59,589 bases of DNA from Paenibacillus validus NBRC 15382 (GCF_004000985.1 NZ_BIMH01000034.1:1-59589), one strand, 5' to 3'. Shown: positions 9,263 through 17,319, numbered from the stretch's first letter. Notes: a model not told the origin generated them from the letters alone. A program made the numbers and translations.

Positions 9263-10099
9263 TTATGAAGTCCAGCCTAATCTTTCCGGCAGATCGCTTC
9301 CCCACAATTTCTCTATGAGCTCTTCTGAGATTTGTTCCGGCTTATCGCCGCCTATGACTTGCCCGTTAATCTTGCGAAGTTCGGGCACCCAGGTTTTACT
9401 TACGATCGTTGGCGACCCCTTCAGCCCAATCTTGGCCACTTCCAAATCCGGAAAATCGGCCGTTGTCCATACGGTCGGCTTATATCGGGCAGCCCGGATC
9501 ATCCCCGGCAGCGAAGCTCTGCGGATGGTGTTCAGCTCCTTCAACGCGGTGACAAGCACGGGCATGGCAGACTGAACCACCTCGGTGCCGTCCTCCAAAT
9601 ACCGGTGCACGGTTACTTTGCGCGCCGCAGGGTCTACTTCGGACACTTTGCCGACATACGTAAGCTGCTCCACATCCAGGCGGCAAGCAATGCCGGGGCC
9701 AACCTGTCCGGTATCGCCGTCCAACGTCTGCTTTCCGCAAAAAATAATATCCGCCTTCCCCCATTCCTGCTCTACCTTTTCAATCGTTTTGGCCAGCACG
9801 TAGGAGGTCGCCAGCGTATCCGCGCCGGCAAATTTACGGTCGGTCACAAGCACCGCTTCATCGGCCCCCAGGGAAATGCATTCCTTGAGCGATTTCTCAG
9901 CCGGAGGCGGCCCCATGGTGACGACTGTAACCCTGGCGCCATGCTCATCCTTGATGCGCAGCGCCTCTTCAAGCCCGTGCAAATCGTAAAAATTGACGAT
10001 ACTCGGAACGCCCTGCCGGATTAACGTGTTGTTCACAGGATCTATGCGGATTTCGCGGCTATCGGGGACCTGCTTGATGCAAACGATAAGGTGGAGCAT
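9263..10099 (-). CDS. fixA: Electron transfer flavoprotein beta subunit FixA/EtfB
   Basis: 278-residue ETF beta subunit. It begins [37 protein letters not shown] and [10 protein letters not shown] are nucleotide-binding motifs of the family, where bifurcating members bind a second FAD. ATG 10099 has AAGGAGG 7 nt upstream; an open frame reaching 10219 lacks a better ribosome site and would run into the gene before. It is followed by fixB, fixC and fixX in tight succession, so all four form one transcription unit. Confidence 0.92.
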   Translation of the reverse strand: MLHLIVCIKQVPDSREIRIDPVNNTLIRQGVPSIVNFYDLHGLEEALRIKDEHGARVTVVTMGPPPAEKSLKECISLGADEAVLVTDRKFAGADTLATSYVLAKTIEKVEQEWGKADIIFCGKQTLDGDTGQVGPGIACRLDVEQLTYVGKVSEVDPAARKVTVHRYLEDGTEVVQSAMPVLVTALKELNTIRRASLPGMIRAARYKPTVWTTADFPDLEVAKIGLKGSPTIVSKTWVPELRKINGQVIGGDKPEQISEELIEKLWGSDLPERLGWTS

Positions 10100-10122
10100 G
10101 CCCTTGCCTCCTTGACGGTAAC

Positions 10123-10485
10123 TTAGATTGCAGCCCAATTGTCCCAATACGGATGGACGAACTTCAAAGTGAGCTGATCGCTCTGACAGCTTGCTTGTAT
10201 AGCCTCGGACAGTTTCCAAGCTTTCTCGAAGGAGGAGGGCGCCAGCGTATGAAACAGCGGGGGCACCGTCCAGAACACCCTCTCCTCCGATACCGGGAAT
10301 ACCATGACCTTCCAGCCGTTAGTCTCTTGCTCCGCATACCACAACAATACGACCAGCCAGTGTGTGAACCTGATGGACTTTCCCTCTTTGGAGGTGTACA
10401 TATCTTCCAGCTCATGCTTATCCTGCTGTCCTATAGGAAGCGCGGGTCTTGGGAACAGGTCCACAAGATTAAAATAATGGAACAT
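10123..10485 (-). CDS. Unknown 120-residue protein heading the fix operon
   Basis: Soluble-looking 120-residue protein without signal peptide, membrane segment or metal-binding cysteine pattern. It is rich in Trp and other aromatics (FTHWLVVLLWYAEQ, NGWKVMVFPVSEERVFWTVPP, FVHPYWDNW). ATG 10485 follows GAGGGGGCGGCCTG. It ends 23 nt before fixA on the same strand and its coding pattern resembles its neighbours, so it is probably a genuine first gene of the fixABCX operon. I do not recognise the family. By position it may be an accessory or regulatory partner of the flavoprotein; that is only inference. Confidence 0.65.
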   Translation of the reverse strand: MFHYFNLVDLFPRPALPIGQQDKHELEDMYTSKEGKSIRFTHWLVVLLWYAEQETNGWKVMVFPVSEERVFWTVPPLFHTLAPSSFEKAWKLSEAIQASCQSDQLTLKFVHPYWDNWAAI

Positions 10486-10686
10486 CAGGCCGCCCCCTCA
10501 TGAGTCTCATGGTGGAGTTCAAACAAGTTGATGTTTAAGCGTTTTCAAGCCTTGGCGCAACAAATATTGCATGTTCTGTTATATCATATGCCGACTTTCA
10601 CAAATATTTCCCTGTCCGCCTCTCGTATTTTCGCGGATTTCAAAACATGCAGGGGTATCGTAGGAGGGAGCTGACTTTCGAACTAT

Positions 10687-10694
10687 GCTATAAT
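10687..10694 (+). promoter_or_regulatory. Extended -10 promoter of the Crp-type regulator gene
   Basis: TGCTATAAT (TG at 10686-10687, TATAAT 10689-10694) is an extended -10 element. There is no good -35 hexamer 17 bp upstream, which suits a weak or activator-dependent promoter. It would give a leader of about 50 nt before ATG 10753. Confidence 0.5.
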
Positions 10695-10752
10695 GAAACA
10701 AAGCGAACGCCTGGTGGGAATGGCTTTCGCTTCGTCATTTAGGGAGGATATT

Positions 10753-11262
10753 ATGATTCTGCATAAGGGCGAAACCTTATTTCGTCAGGGTGAAACGGGA
10801 CCGCTTTATCACCTGAAGAACGGACTGCTGAAAATTGTTCGCGTTCACGAAGACGGTACAACGATCTTAGTGAATATTATCGTGCCGAATGAAGTCATTC
10901 CGCACCATTCTCTCATTAGCCCGAATCCGTACTATGGAACGGCGATTGCACTGATGACAAGCGAGATCGAAGTGTTGTCTGCGGCGGAATGGTATCGGGA
11001 ATTGGAGCGCAGCCCGGATCGATGCCGCAGCATCGCCTTGCAGCTGCAGGAGAAGCTTCGAATGATGCAGCAGCGGATCGACCAATTAACCGAAGTCGCT
11101 CCCGCCGAGAGGCTCAGGAAGCTTCAAATATGGCTCCGCTCCTATGCTGCGCCCGCCTCCTTAACCCAGCTGCTGACGCAGGACGAGATCGGCCAGTTCA
11201 TCGGCCTTCGCCGTGAAACGGTGAACCGGCTGCTGCGCGCTCAATCCAGCTCCGATAATTAA
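10753..11262 (+). CDS. Crp/Fnr-family transcriptional regulator
   Basis: 169-residue regulator. An N-terminal cyclic-nucleotide-type beta barrel (about 1-100, short for the family) carries no cysteine motif for an Fe-S cluster (single Cys91), so this is not an Fnr-type O2 sensor. The helix-turn-helix is LTQDEIGQFIGLRRETVNRLLR (about 141-162). Its recognition helix keeps the Arg-Glu-x3-Arg of Crp (RETVNR), which reads TGTGA half-sites. I chose ATG 10753 over ATG 10693 because AGGGAGG precedes it and the earlier start would overlap the -10 box. It is convergent with hmp (7-nt gap), whose promoter has a matching site, so hmp is the likely target. Confidence 0.85.
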   Translation: MILHKGETLFRQGETGPLYHLKNGLLKIVRVHEDGTTILVNIIVPNEVIPHHSLISPNPYYGTAIALMTSEIEVLSAAEWYRELERSPDRCRSIALQLQEKLRMMQQRIDQLTEVAPAERLRKLQIWLRSYAAPASLTQLLTQDEIGQFIGLRRETVNRLLRAQSSSDN

Positions 11263-11269
11263 TCGGTCG

Positions 11270-12529
11270 TTATCGCTGACGGCTGACTTCGGCCTCACCC
11301 GTTTCGGAGGGCTGTTCCAGATCGCCGGCCGGACCGAAAAACTCATAATGAATATCCGACGCCATAATCCCCCAGTCCTTCAGCGCGCGGTTCAACGCTT
11401 TCATGAACGGAACGGGACCGCAGAAATAGAAGCTGGCATCGCGGGTCGGTATGACGGTTTGCAGCCAGGGCAAATCGATAAATCCTTCCTTCTGGAAAGC
11501 GCCCTCCGCTTTATCGAGTTCGGTCGGTTGTTCATAGCACCAAGACACCGACACCTGCGGGTGTTGGGCGGCGATTTCCTCCACATGCGCCTTCATCGCG
11601 TGTACATTCCCGTTCCGGGCGGCATGGATGAACGTCACCTGGCGCTTCGGATCCGTTTCCACCAGCGTGTCAAGCATGCTGATCATCGGCGTCAACCCGA
11701 CCCCGCCGCTAATCAGAACAACAGGCCGCGTATCGGTACGATCCAGCGTAAACTCACCGGCCGGCGCAGAAAGCCAAAGAATCTCGCCTTCCTCGATCTG
11801 CTCATGCAAGTAAACGGACACCTTCCCTGCAGGCCGCCCCTCTATCGCATCCTCCCGTTTCACGGAAATCCGGTAATAAGGGCGCCCCGGCGCTCCCGAG
11901 AGGCTGTACTGACGGATATGGGTATGGGACTCCCCGGGAATTTCTATCTTTACACTCACATATTGCCCCGGTTCAAAGGCCGCGATCGCCTTACCATCGT
12001 CCGGCACCAAGTAAAAAGAAGTGATCACTTCGCTTTCCTTCACTTTACGCTCCACCCGAAACGCCCGGAAGGATGGCCAGCCGCCCTCCTGACGTTCGGC
12101 ATTCTCGTACATCTCCGCCTCTATGCCCATGAAGACGTCGGCTATTACGCCGTAAGCCTCCGCCCAGGCCTGTAAGATGTCGTCGGTTGCCGCATCGCCC
12201 AGTACGTCCTTGATCGCAGCGAGCAAATACTGCCCGACGATCGGATAATGCTCGGCTTTCACACCCAGACTGCGATGCTTATGTGCAATCTGCTTGACGA
12301 CCGGAAGGATGGCCTCCAGTTTGTCTATATTGGCGGCCGCGGCATACACCGCGTTGGCAAGTGCAGTTTGCTGTCTGCCCTGCTTCTGATTGGCGTGATT
12401 AAATACGTTCAGCAGCTCAGGATGATGGGTAAACATCATTTGATAGAAGCGCTTGGTAATCTCCTTCCCATGAACCTCCAACACGGGTACCGTCGATTTA
12501 ATGGTTTCAATCGTTTCCACACGCAGCAT
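11270..12529 (-). CDS. hmp: Flavohaemoglobin (nitric oxide dioxygenase)
   Basis: 419-residue cytoplasmic enzyme oxidising NO to nitrate with NAD(P)H and O2. The globin domain (about 1-140) has distal Tyr29 (RFYQMMF) and the proximal His in AHKHRSLGVKAEHY. The FAD domain has RQYSLSGAPG, and the NAD domain has LISGGVGLTPMISML and FYFCGPVPFM. ATG 12529 follows GAGGAGATCATC; 56 further in-frame residues upstream are promoter sequence. The gene is single and convergent with the Crp-type regulator. The promoter and Crp-like site are at 12569-12611. Confidence 0.95.
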   Translation of the reverse strand: MLRVETIETIKSTVPVLEVHGKEITKRFYQMMFTHHPELLNVFNHANQKQGRQQTALANAVYAAAANIDKLEAILPVVKQIAHKHRSLGVKAEHYPIVGQYLLAAIKDVLGDAATDDILQAWAEAYGVIADVFMGIEAEMYENAERQEGGWPSFRAFRVERKVKESEVITSFYLVPDDGKAIAAFEPGQYVSVKIEIPGESHTHIRQYSLSGAPGRPYYRISVKREDAIEGRPAGKVSVYLHEQIEEGEILWLSAPAGEFTLDRTDTRPVVLISGGVGLTPMISMLDTLVETDPKRQVTFIHAARNGNVHAMKAHVEEIAAQHPQVSVSWCYEQPTELDKAEGAFQKEGFIDLPWLQTVIPTRDASFYFCGPVPFMKALNRALKDWGIMASDIHYEFFGPAGDLEQPSETGEAEVSRQR

Positions 12530-12568
12530 GATGATCTCCTCGCTTTCGCGTTTGCTTGATATGAACCA

Positions 12569-12611
12569 AGTATAAACAAAAGGATGTACCGCCCGTGTGA
12601 TTAGAGTCACA
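12569..12611 (-). promoter_or_regulatory. hmp promoter with class II Crp-like site
   Basis: On the minus strand a -10 TATACT occupies 12574-12569. The perfect palindrome TGTGA-N6-TCACA spans 12596-12611, its centre at 12603.5. With transcription starting about 7 nt after the -10 (near 12562) the centre is at -41.5, the classic class II activator position replacing the -35 box. The adjacent Crp-type regulator has the recognition residues for TGTGA. Confidence 0.7.
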
Positions 12612-12669
12612 GGAATACGCAAGGTTCTGTGACGGACCCGCAAGACGCCTGCCGCCCTGCCGCAGGGCC

Positions 12670-12822
12670 TTAATTTACTTTCGGACAGGAGGGACAATAG
12701 CTCTCATGGTCGGAAATCATATAATAATAGCAGCAGGTTTTCCGAATGCGGATCGGTTGATCTGAAGCCGGGACTATGCATTTCGGGCTGTCAAATCTTG
12801 CGAGGTGTTTGACGTTATTCAT
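12670..12822 (-). CDS. 50-residue FhuF C-terminal-domain-like [2Fe-2S] protein
   Basis: A 51-codon frame (ATG 12822 to TAA 12670) ends RKTCCYYYMISDHESYCPSC, i.e. Cys-Cys-x11-Cys-x2-Cys, the cluster-binding signature closing FhuF-type ferric-siderophore reductases, where it is normally the end of a roughly 250-residue protein. Here only that domain exists. It has its own Fur-type box 24 bp upstream and a weak ribosome site (AAAGGCTG). It is either a stand-alone mini-ferredoxin for iron release or bacterioferredoxin-like use, or the last piece of a deleted fhuF; the intact start and operator favour a working small gene. Confidence 0.6.
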   Translation of the reverse strand: MNNVKHLARFDSPKCIVPASDQPIRIRKTCCYYYMISDHESYCPSCPKVN

Positions 12823-12832
12823 TGGGATCAGC

Positions 12833-12875
12833 CTTTCTGTATATATTGAGAATTATTCTCATTATATACAGAAAG
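12833..12875. promoter_or_regulatory. Fur-type box at the centre of a 43-bp palindrome
   Basis: TGAGAATTATTCTCA (12847-12861) is a perfect 7-1-7 inverted repeat like the Bacillus Fur box. It is flanked by further complementary arms, TTTCTGTATATA (12834-12845) and TATATACAGAAA (12863-12874), so the palindrome covers 43 bp with only the centre and two single-base mismatches. The minus strand also reads TATAAT inside it, so repressor and RNA polymerase would compete. It drives the 50-residue gene at 12670-12822. Confidence 0.75.
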
Positions 12876-12975
12876 ACATACAATTCATAGCCCGGGGCTC
12901 TCCCGGCTGCAGCATCCTATCCATCACCGACGTGCAATCGCAAGGCCAGCCCGCTTGAGCGACCTGCGGCCAAAT

Positions 12976-13014
12976 GAAAAAGCCGAGAACCCTGCATACA
13001 AGGATTCTCAGCTT
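12976..13014 (-). terminator. Intrinsic terminator of the ROK regulator gene
   Basis: On the minus strand the arm complementary to 13001-13014 pairs with that of 12980-12993 (with G-U pairs, 7-nt loop) and is followed by five T (complement of 12977-12981). It lies just after the ROK gene stop at 13038. Confidence 0.75.
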
Positions 13015-13037
13015 CAGGCTTAAGATCACAGACGGGT

Positions 13038-14279
13038 TCACAGGTGACTTTGTTTCCGTTCCAGGACGGTATCCGTATCACTGTCCGTGCTGTTGACGAT
13101 CAATTGGCTGATGGTCATAAACGCTCCGCCGATGAGCCCGGCCGGCCTCCCGAGTGTCGACTTATTGATACGAAGATCGCGCGTGGCGAGCGGAAGCGAC
13201 CGCTGGTATACCCCCTGTCTTAACGAGGCGAGGAAAATATCCCCAAACTCGGACACGCTGCCGCCGATCGAAATTAAGGATGGATTAAAGAAGTTCACTA
13301 ACGATGCGATAACGCGTCCAATCGTCGCGCCGCTGTCACGAATTAATTCCACGGACAAGGGATCGGGCTGTTGAATGGCGGCTCTTATATCTTTAAGCGT
13401 AATGTCGTTCTTTTCTTTAAGCGTTTCCATAAGGAACGAACTGTGTCCGGAAGAAGCCAGCTCTTTCGCCTTTGCGGTCAGTGCTTTCCCTCCCGCGATA
13501 GCTTCCAGACAGCCGCGGTTTCCGCACCAGCATAACACATCGCTGCCAACGTCAATATGGCCGATATCCCCTGCGCTTCCGTTGGAGCCGCGGTATAACT
13601 GCCCGTGACTGATGATACCGGCGCCGATTCCCGATCCAATCTTGATATAAATCAGATTATCGACTTCAAAGTTCAACCCTTTAGCATGCTCGCCCAAGGC
13701 CATAATATTAACGTCGTTATCGACATAACACGGGCAGTCAAAATATTTAGCCCAAAAGTCGCGGATGGGATACCTGTCCCATCCAGGCATAATCGGCGGA
13801 GAAATAGGCAGACCGGAAATAAACTCTACAGGACTTGGAATACCGATACCAATCCCTTTAATCGAAGTCTTAGAGATCCGGTTCATTTCCATTAATGAGC
13901 TGATCCGCCTGTAGATTTGTTCCAGGACTTCATCCGGACCTTGACCAAGCTCGATGGAAGCACGGTCGGAGAACTTCAGATTACAGTCGAAATCGCAGAT
14001 GGCAAACTGTACGCTGGAAGCCCCGAGTTCAATAGAAATGACATGCCCGGCGTCTTTATTCAGAGCGTACAGCCGTGGTTTGCGTCCTCCGCTCGAATTT
14101 CCGATCTCTGAAATGATGATTAATTTGTCGCTGATCAAGCGTTCAATATGATCGTTAACGGCCGACAAGGATAGACCTGATTCCGCAGCAATGTCTGTTT
14201 TGGATAGCGGATCTTTAGATCTTCTAATGATTTGAAGAACGCGAGCTGTTACGGAATGCAATTCAATCACCACTTTCAT
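13038..14279 (-). CDS. ROK-family transcriptional repressor (NagC/XylR type)
   Basis: 413-residue regulator. The N-terminal winged helix (about 8-70) has DIAAESGLSLSAVNDHIERL. The ROK domain has VDNDVNIMALGEHAKG, HIDVGSDVLCWCGNRGCLEAIAGG (the Cys-rich zinc loop CxCGNxGCLE) and IGGSVSEFG. Such repressors release DNA on binding a sugar. No sugar genes flank it, so the regulon is elsewhere. ATG 14279 is only about 5 nt from the inferred transcription start; the in-frame TTG at 14261, after AAAGTGGTGA, is a possible true start. A strong inverted repeat overlaps its own promoter. Confidence 0.88.
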   Translation of the reverse strand: MKVVIELHSVTARVLQIIRRSKDPLSKTDIAAESGLSLSAVNDHIERLISDKLIIISEIGNSSGGRKPRLYALNKDAGHVISIELGASSVQFAICDFDCNLKFSDRASIELGQGPDEVLEQIYRRISSLMEMNRISKTSIKGIGIGIPSPVEFISGLPISPPIMPGWDRYPIRDFWAKYFDCPCYVDNDVNIMALGEHAKGLNFEVDNLIYIKIGSGIGAGIISHGQLYRGSNGSAGDIGHIDVGSDVLCWCGNRGCLEAIAGGKALTAKAKELASSGHSSFLMETLKEKNDITLKDIRAAIQQPDPLSVELIRDSGATIGRVIASLVNFFNPSLISIGGSVSEFGDIFLASLRQGVYQRSLPLATRDLRINKSTLGRPAGLIGGAFMTISQLIVNSTDSDTDTVLERKQSHL

Positions 14280-14290
14280 TCATAATACGG

Positions 14291-14328
14291 AAAATAGACA
14301 ATTAATCCGATTTATTCAATCGGATTAA
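14291..14328 (-). promoter_or_regulatory. ROK gene promoter overlapping a perfect inverted repeat
   Basis: TTAATCCGATT (14302-14312) and its exact complement (14318-14328) flank a 5-nt centre. On the minus strand a -35 TTGAAT lies inside this repeat, 17 bp before a -10 TATTTT (14296-14291). This is what an autorepressor operator should look like. Binding by the ROK protein is inferred from position. Confidence 0.6.
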
Positions 14329-14524
14329 CGAAGCCTGCCTATATGTATTCTAATAAATGGAAAACATGATTACAAACGATCAAGCTTTGCTCACACAATA
14401 CCAAGTGGATATTACCAGTTTATGGTCAGAACGTCAAGATGTTCTTATAGGACCGCAAACGGTGCCATTCGGCTCCTTCTAAACAGCAGCGAAGACCCTG
14501 GCAACCCGCTTGCGGACCCCTAAC

Positions 14525-14566
14525 AACAGAACGCCGGTTTCCCTGTTTGGAAACCGGCGTTCTGTT
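14525..14566. terminator. Perfect 18-bp hairpin downstream of the SRPBCC gene
   Basis: Arms 14525-14542 and 14549-14566 are fully complementary with a 6-nt loop. No long T run follows on either strand, but the position 9 nt after the minus-strand SRPBCC stop suggests transcription termination or 3'-end protection. Confidence 0.7.
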
Positions 14567-14574
14567 ATATTCCT

Positions 14575-15024
14575 TTACCAACCAAAGTCCAGCGTCCTTC
14601 CGGTCTCGGTAAAAGTCTTGATGTTGCTGAGGATCATCCACCAATGCGATTGAGCATTAGGATAAGAAGGATGATTCGCTGACCACTGGTCATTGACCAA
14701 CGTCAGTTTGGTACATTGGCCCACCGTTTCCAGCGTAAACGTTACCCTAGACTCAAGCTCTGCATGGTTCGGAAAGTAGGACGGACCGGGATGTTCGATA
14801 AAACTTAGCGTTTGATGAGGTTCGTAAGCCAATAACGTGCCATATACATGAACGGTTTCGTCGCCATCGTTGCCCGGACCTACATACTCCAAGGCATCGC
14901 CTGCCTTGAACGTTGACCTGATCACGCTGCCGAAAAAGGTTTTGCGCGTTCCTTCCGGGGACACCAACGTGTTCCATACGTCCTCGGGCTGTGCATCGAT
15001 ATAAAATTCGTATTTGAGTTCCAC
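14575..15024 (-). CDS. SRPBCC / AHSA1-type domain protein
   Basis: 149-residue single-domain protein of the START-like AHSA1 group: KYEFYIDAQPEDVWNTLVSPEGTRK at the start, FTLETVGQCTKLTLVNDQW in the second half and HWWMILSNIKTFTETG at the end. These small helix-grip folds bind hydrophobic ligands; the physiological role is usually unknown. The GTG at 15024 is 8 nt after AAGGAG and is preferred to the GTG at 15033, which lies too close. It is divergent from an AraC-family gene 216 bp away, a common pairing in Bacillota, so the regulator may control it. Confidence 0.8.
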   Translation of the reverse strand: MELKYEFYIDAQPEDVWNTLVSPEGTRKTFFGSVIRSTFKAGDALEYVGPGNDGDETVHVYGTLLAYEPHQTLSFIEHPGPSYFPNHAELESRVTFTLETVGQCTKLTLVNDQWSANHPSYPNAQSHWWMILSNIKTFTETGRTLDFGW

Positions 15025-15240
15025 ATTGTCCACTCCTTCGTGATTTGAACTGATCCTACCTGGTCTTGTCCGCGGTTCCGCCTATAGGCAGCTCATATGT
15101 GCTAAGATGATTATAGTTGCGTACTGGCTGCAAGTATTGTAAAAACGCGACAAGAGAACCGACCGGCATAACTCAACCGGATAAACCCTTCATCCTGGCG
15201 GAACCCTCTTCCCGAAAACAATGGACTGGAGTGACTGAAA

Positions 15241-16053
15241 GTGATTTCAAATGTCCCAAAGCCCAGTATGGGCGTATTGCATTTAAATGGAGGCGAAAAA
15301 AAATTCCAGCTTTCCCGTTATGCGCCCTCCGGCGATCTTGGTTTTTTCGTCAAGCACTTCTGGATCGTCAGCTGGGATTTAACAGGGCAGGAGCCGTATT
15401 TGCAAGATGTCGTCCCGAATCCTTGTGTGAATTTGGTGATCGAACCGAATCGGACAGCCTTCTACGGCGCCGCAAAAAGTAAGTACTCCTATCTCATCCA
15501 GGGAAAAGGGTGCGTGTTAGGCGTGAAATTCAAGCCGGGCGGATTTTATCCGTTTATTAAACAACCGGCGTCGAGGTTATCCCAACATCCCATGGACGTC
15601 GGCAGCGTGTTAGACGTAGATGCCCAAACGTTAGAGAGCGCCATTCTTTCTCAGGAAGATGAAGCCAAGATGGTCGAACATGCCGAGCGTTTTATTCGGC
15701 CGAAACTTCCGGATAAGGATCCCCATATCACGCTGATTAATCAAATCATCGACCGGATCATCGAAGAACGGGATATGACTAAAGTAGATCACATTTGTAC
15801 CGCGTTCAGTCTTAACAAAAGAACGCTGCAGCGCCTCTTCGATCAATATGTCGGAGTCAGCCCGAAATGGGTCATTCAACTTTACCGGCTCCAAAATGCG
15901 GCAGAAACGATGGATCTTCATCCAAACCACGACTGGGCGAAGCTGTCGATGGATCTCGGCTATCACGACCAATCGCATTTTATCAAAGATTTCAAAGCCA
16001 CCATCGGTATGACTCCGGAGGAGTATGTCAGGCAGCGTACAGCATCGACCTGA
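15241..16053 (+). CDS. AraC-family transcriptional regulator with DUF6597-type N-terminus
   Basis: 270-residue regulator. The N-terminal part (LGFFVKHFWIVSWDL, then VVPNPCVNLVIEPN and VKFKPGGFYPFI) matches the cupin-like DUF6597 sensor. The C-terminal AraC domain has ICTAFSLNKRTLQRLFDQYVGVSPKWVIQLYRLQ and LSMDLGYHDQSHFIKDFKATIGMTPEEY, the two helix-turn-helix motifs. GTG 15241 follows GGAGTGACTGAAA. It is divergent from the SRPBCC gene, its likely target. Ligand unknown. Confidence 0.87.
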   Translation: MISNVPKPSMGVLHLNGGEKKFQLSRYAPSGDLGFFVKHFWIVSWDLTGQEPYLQDVVPNPCVNLVIEPNRTAFYGAAKSKYSYLIQGKGCVLGVKFKPGGFYPFIKQPASRLSQHPMDVGSVLDVDAQTLESAILSQEDEAKMVEHAERFIRPKLPDKDPHITLINQIIDRIIEERDMTKVDHICTAFSLNKRTLQRLFDQYVGVSPKWVIQLYRLQNAAETMDLHPNHDWAKLSMDLGYHDQSHFIKDFKATIGMTPEEYVRQRTAST

Positions 16054-16093
16054 TGCTTTTATAGCGTACAGCGCAGCGCGCGCAACACGGAAA

Positions 16094-16114
16094 AACCCGC
16101 TCAAAGAGCGGGTT
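16094..16114 (-). terminator. Intrinsic terminator of a vanished minus-strand gene
   Basis: AACCCGCTC and GAGCGGGTT pair perfectly around AAA, and the T run (complement of 16090-16095) follows only on the minus strand. It therefore terminates leftward transcription, i.e. the AraC remnant, not the upstream plus-strand AraC gene. Confidence 0.7.
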
Positions 16115-16137
16115 ACTTCGCAAACATTTTTTCCGCA

Positions 16138-16285
16138 TCATCCAGTGCCATTTTGCTGCCTAATGCTGGTTTTCTTTTTAAATAAGGTTACGAAATAGGG
16201 AGTATTGTGCAGCCCCACGCTTATTCCGATATCCGCGACGGCTTTATCTGTAGAGCGTAATAGCTCCTTGGCTGGTGTATGCCCG
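16138..16285 (-). pseudogene. C-terminal remnant of a second AraC-family regulator
   Basis: Minus-strand reading gives AKELLRSTDKAVADIGISVG directly followed by LHNTPYFVTLFKKKTS, the second helix-turn-helix of an AraC protein, ending in TGA at 16138. No start codon or first HTH exists upstream. Another frame overlapping its end reads LGSKMALDDAEKMFAK and stops at 16114-16116, right against the terminator, so two gene ends may have been joined by deletion. Too short to function. Confidence 0.7.
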
Positions 16286-16326
16286 AATGGAACAGCAAGA
16301 TAACGAAATTATGAAATTGCTTTTTT

Positions 16327-17319
16327 ATGTTACAACTAGAAGGGGGAGCATACCGAGTTGAATGGGGGATTGCATTGGAACATCATGATGCCGGCTTGCC
16401 TCAAGGCTGCCGGGAAGATAACGGCTGTGAGTTAAAGCTGCACGTGCCGAACGAGTTCAGCTTCGATGAAAATCTGAACTATTTGGCGGCTGCCTCGAAC
16501 GAGTGCTTGTTTCACACGAAAGATCGGCGACTGTATAAAGCGATTCCGGTGGAACAGGAAACGCCCGTAGTTGAAATAAGCGCGGATCAGGACGGTGCGA
16601 TCCTCATCCGTTTTTTGGGGGATACGATCCCGAAGGAGCAGAGGGTCCGGGCCGCGGTCGCACGTTATGTCAGGGACTGGTTTGATCTGGATACGGATCT
16701 GCTTCCGTTCTACGGCATGGCGCGCCGCGATAGGCTCTTGAAACAAGCGGTGGAGCGCTTCTACGGCCTGCGCAATGTCGGCATTCCCGATTTGTTCGAG
16801 GCGATCAGCTGGGGAATCATCGGACAGCAAATCAACCTGACCTATGCGTACACGCTGAAAAGGAGGCTTGTCGAGAATTTTGGCCGACGCGTGGAGTGCG
16901 AAGGGGAAACCTACTGGATATTCCCCACCCCGCAGGTTATTGCAGCTCTAACGGTGGAAGATCTCGATGTACTGCGCATGACGGTCAAGAAATGCGAATA
17001 CTTGATCGGCGTGGCCAAGCTGATGGCGGAAGGGCAGCTGACCCGTGACATGCTGATCGACGCAGGCGACATCAAAAAGGTCGAAAAAAAGCTTGTCGCC
17101 ATTCGAGGCATCGGTCCATGGACGGCCAATTATGTACTCATGCGCTGCCTTCGGATGCCTTCCGCCTTTCCGATTGACGATGTCGGCTTGCATAATGCCA
17201 TCAAATTTCTACTGGGGACGGAGAAGAAACCGACGAAGGATGAAATTTTGAAGCTGTCCTCCGGATGGACGAATTGGGAGTCCTATGCCACGTTTTACTT
17301 GTGGAGGTTTCTTTATTAG
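16327..17319 (+). CDS. alkA: DNA-3-methyladenine glycosylase II, AlkA type
   Basis: Base-excision repair enzyme removing alkylated purines. The helix-hairpin-helix LVAIRGIGPWTANYVLMR (about 256-273) is followed by the catalytic Asp region FPIDDVGL (Asp285 most likely). ISWGIIGQQINLTYAYTLKRR is the family's conserved DNA-wedge helix. The length of 330 is at the long end. ATG 16327 has no ribosome site; the first 16 residues look unlike the family, and TTG 16375, after GGGGGATTGCA, may be the true start. It stands alone between the AraC remnant and the convergent urease operon. Confidence 0.88.
   Translation: MLQLEGGAYRVEWGIALEHHDAGLPQGCREDNGCELKLHVPNEFSFDENLNYLAAASNECLFHTKDRRLYKAIPVEQETPVVEISADQDGAILIRFLGDTIPKEQRVRAAVARYVRDWFDLDTDLLPFYGMARRDRLLKQAVERFYGLRNVGIPDLFEAISWGIIGQQINLTYAYTLKRRLVENFGRRVECEGETYWIFPTPQVIAALTVEDLDVLRMTVKKCEYLIGVAKLMAEGQLTRDMLIDAGDIKKVEKKLVAIRGIGPWTANYVLMRCLRMPSAFPIDDVGLHNAIKFLLGTEKKPTKDEILKLSSGWTNWESYATFYLWRFLY

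Noticed and set aside
8598..9575. 325-codon plus-strand frame antisense to fixB/fixA
   Set aside because: Antisense shadow of clearly homologous ETF genes; no ribosome site or motif.
10552..10571. Plus-strand TTGGCGC...TTGCA looking like a sigma-54 promoter upstream of the Crp-type gene
   Set aside because: GG and GC are 13 nt apart instead of 10.
12776..12958. 60-codon plus-strand open frame over the Fur palindrome
   Set aside because: No ribosome site, runs through a palindrome, no family resemblance; the opposite strand explains the region.
16094..16114. Terminator of the plus-strand AraC gene
   Set aside because: The T run follows only on the minus strand, so it belongs to the leftward remnant.
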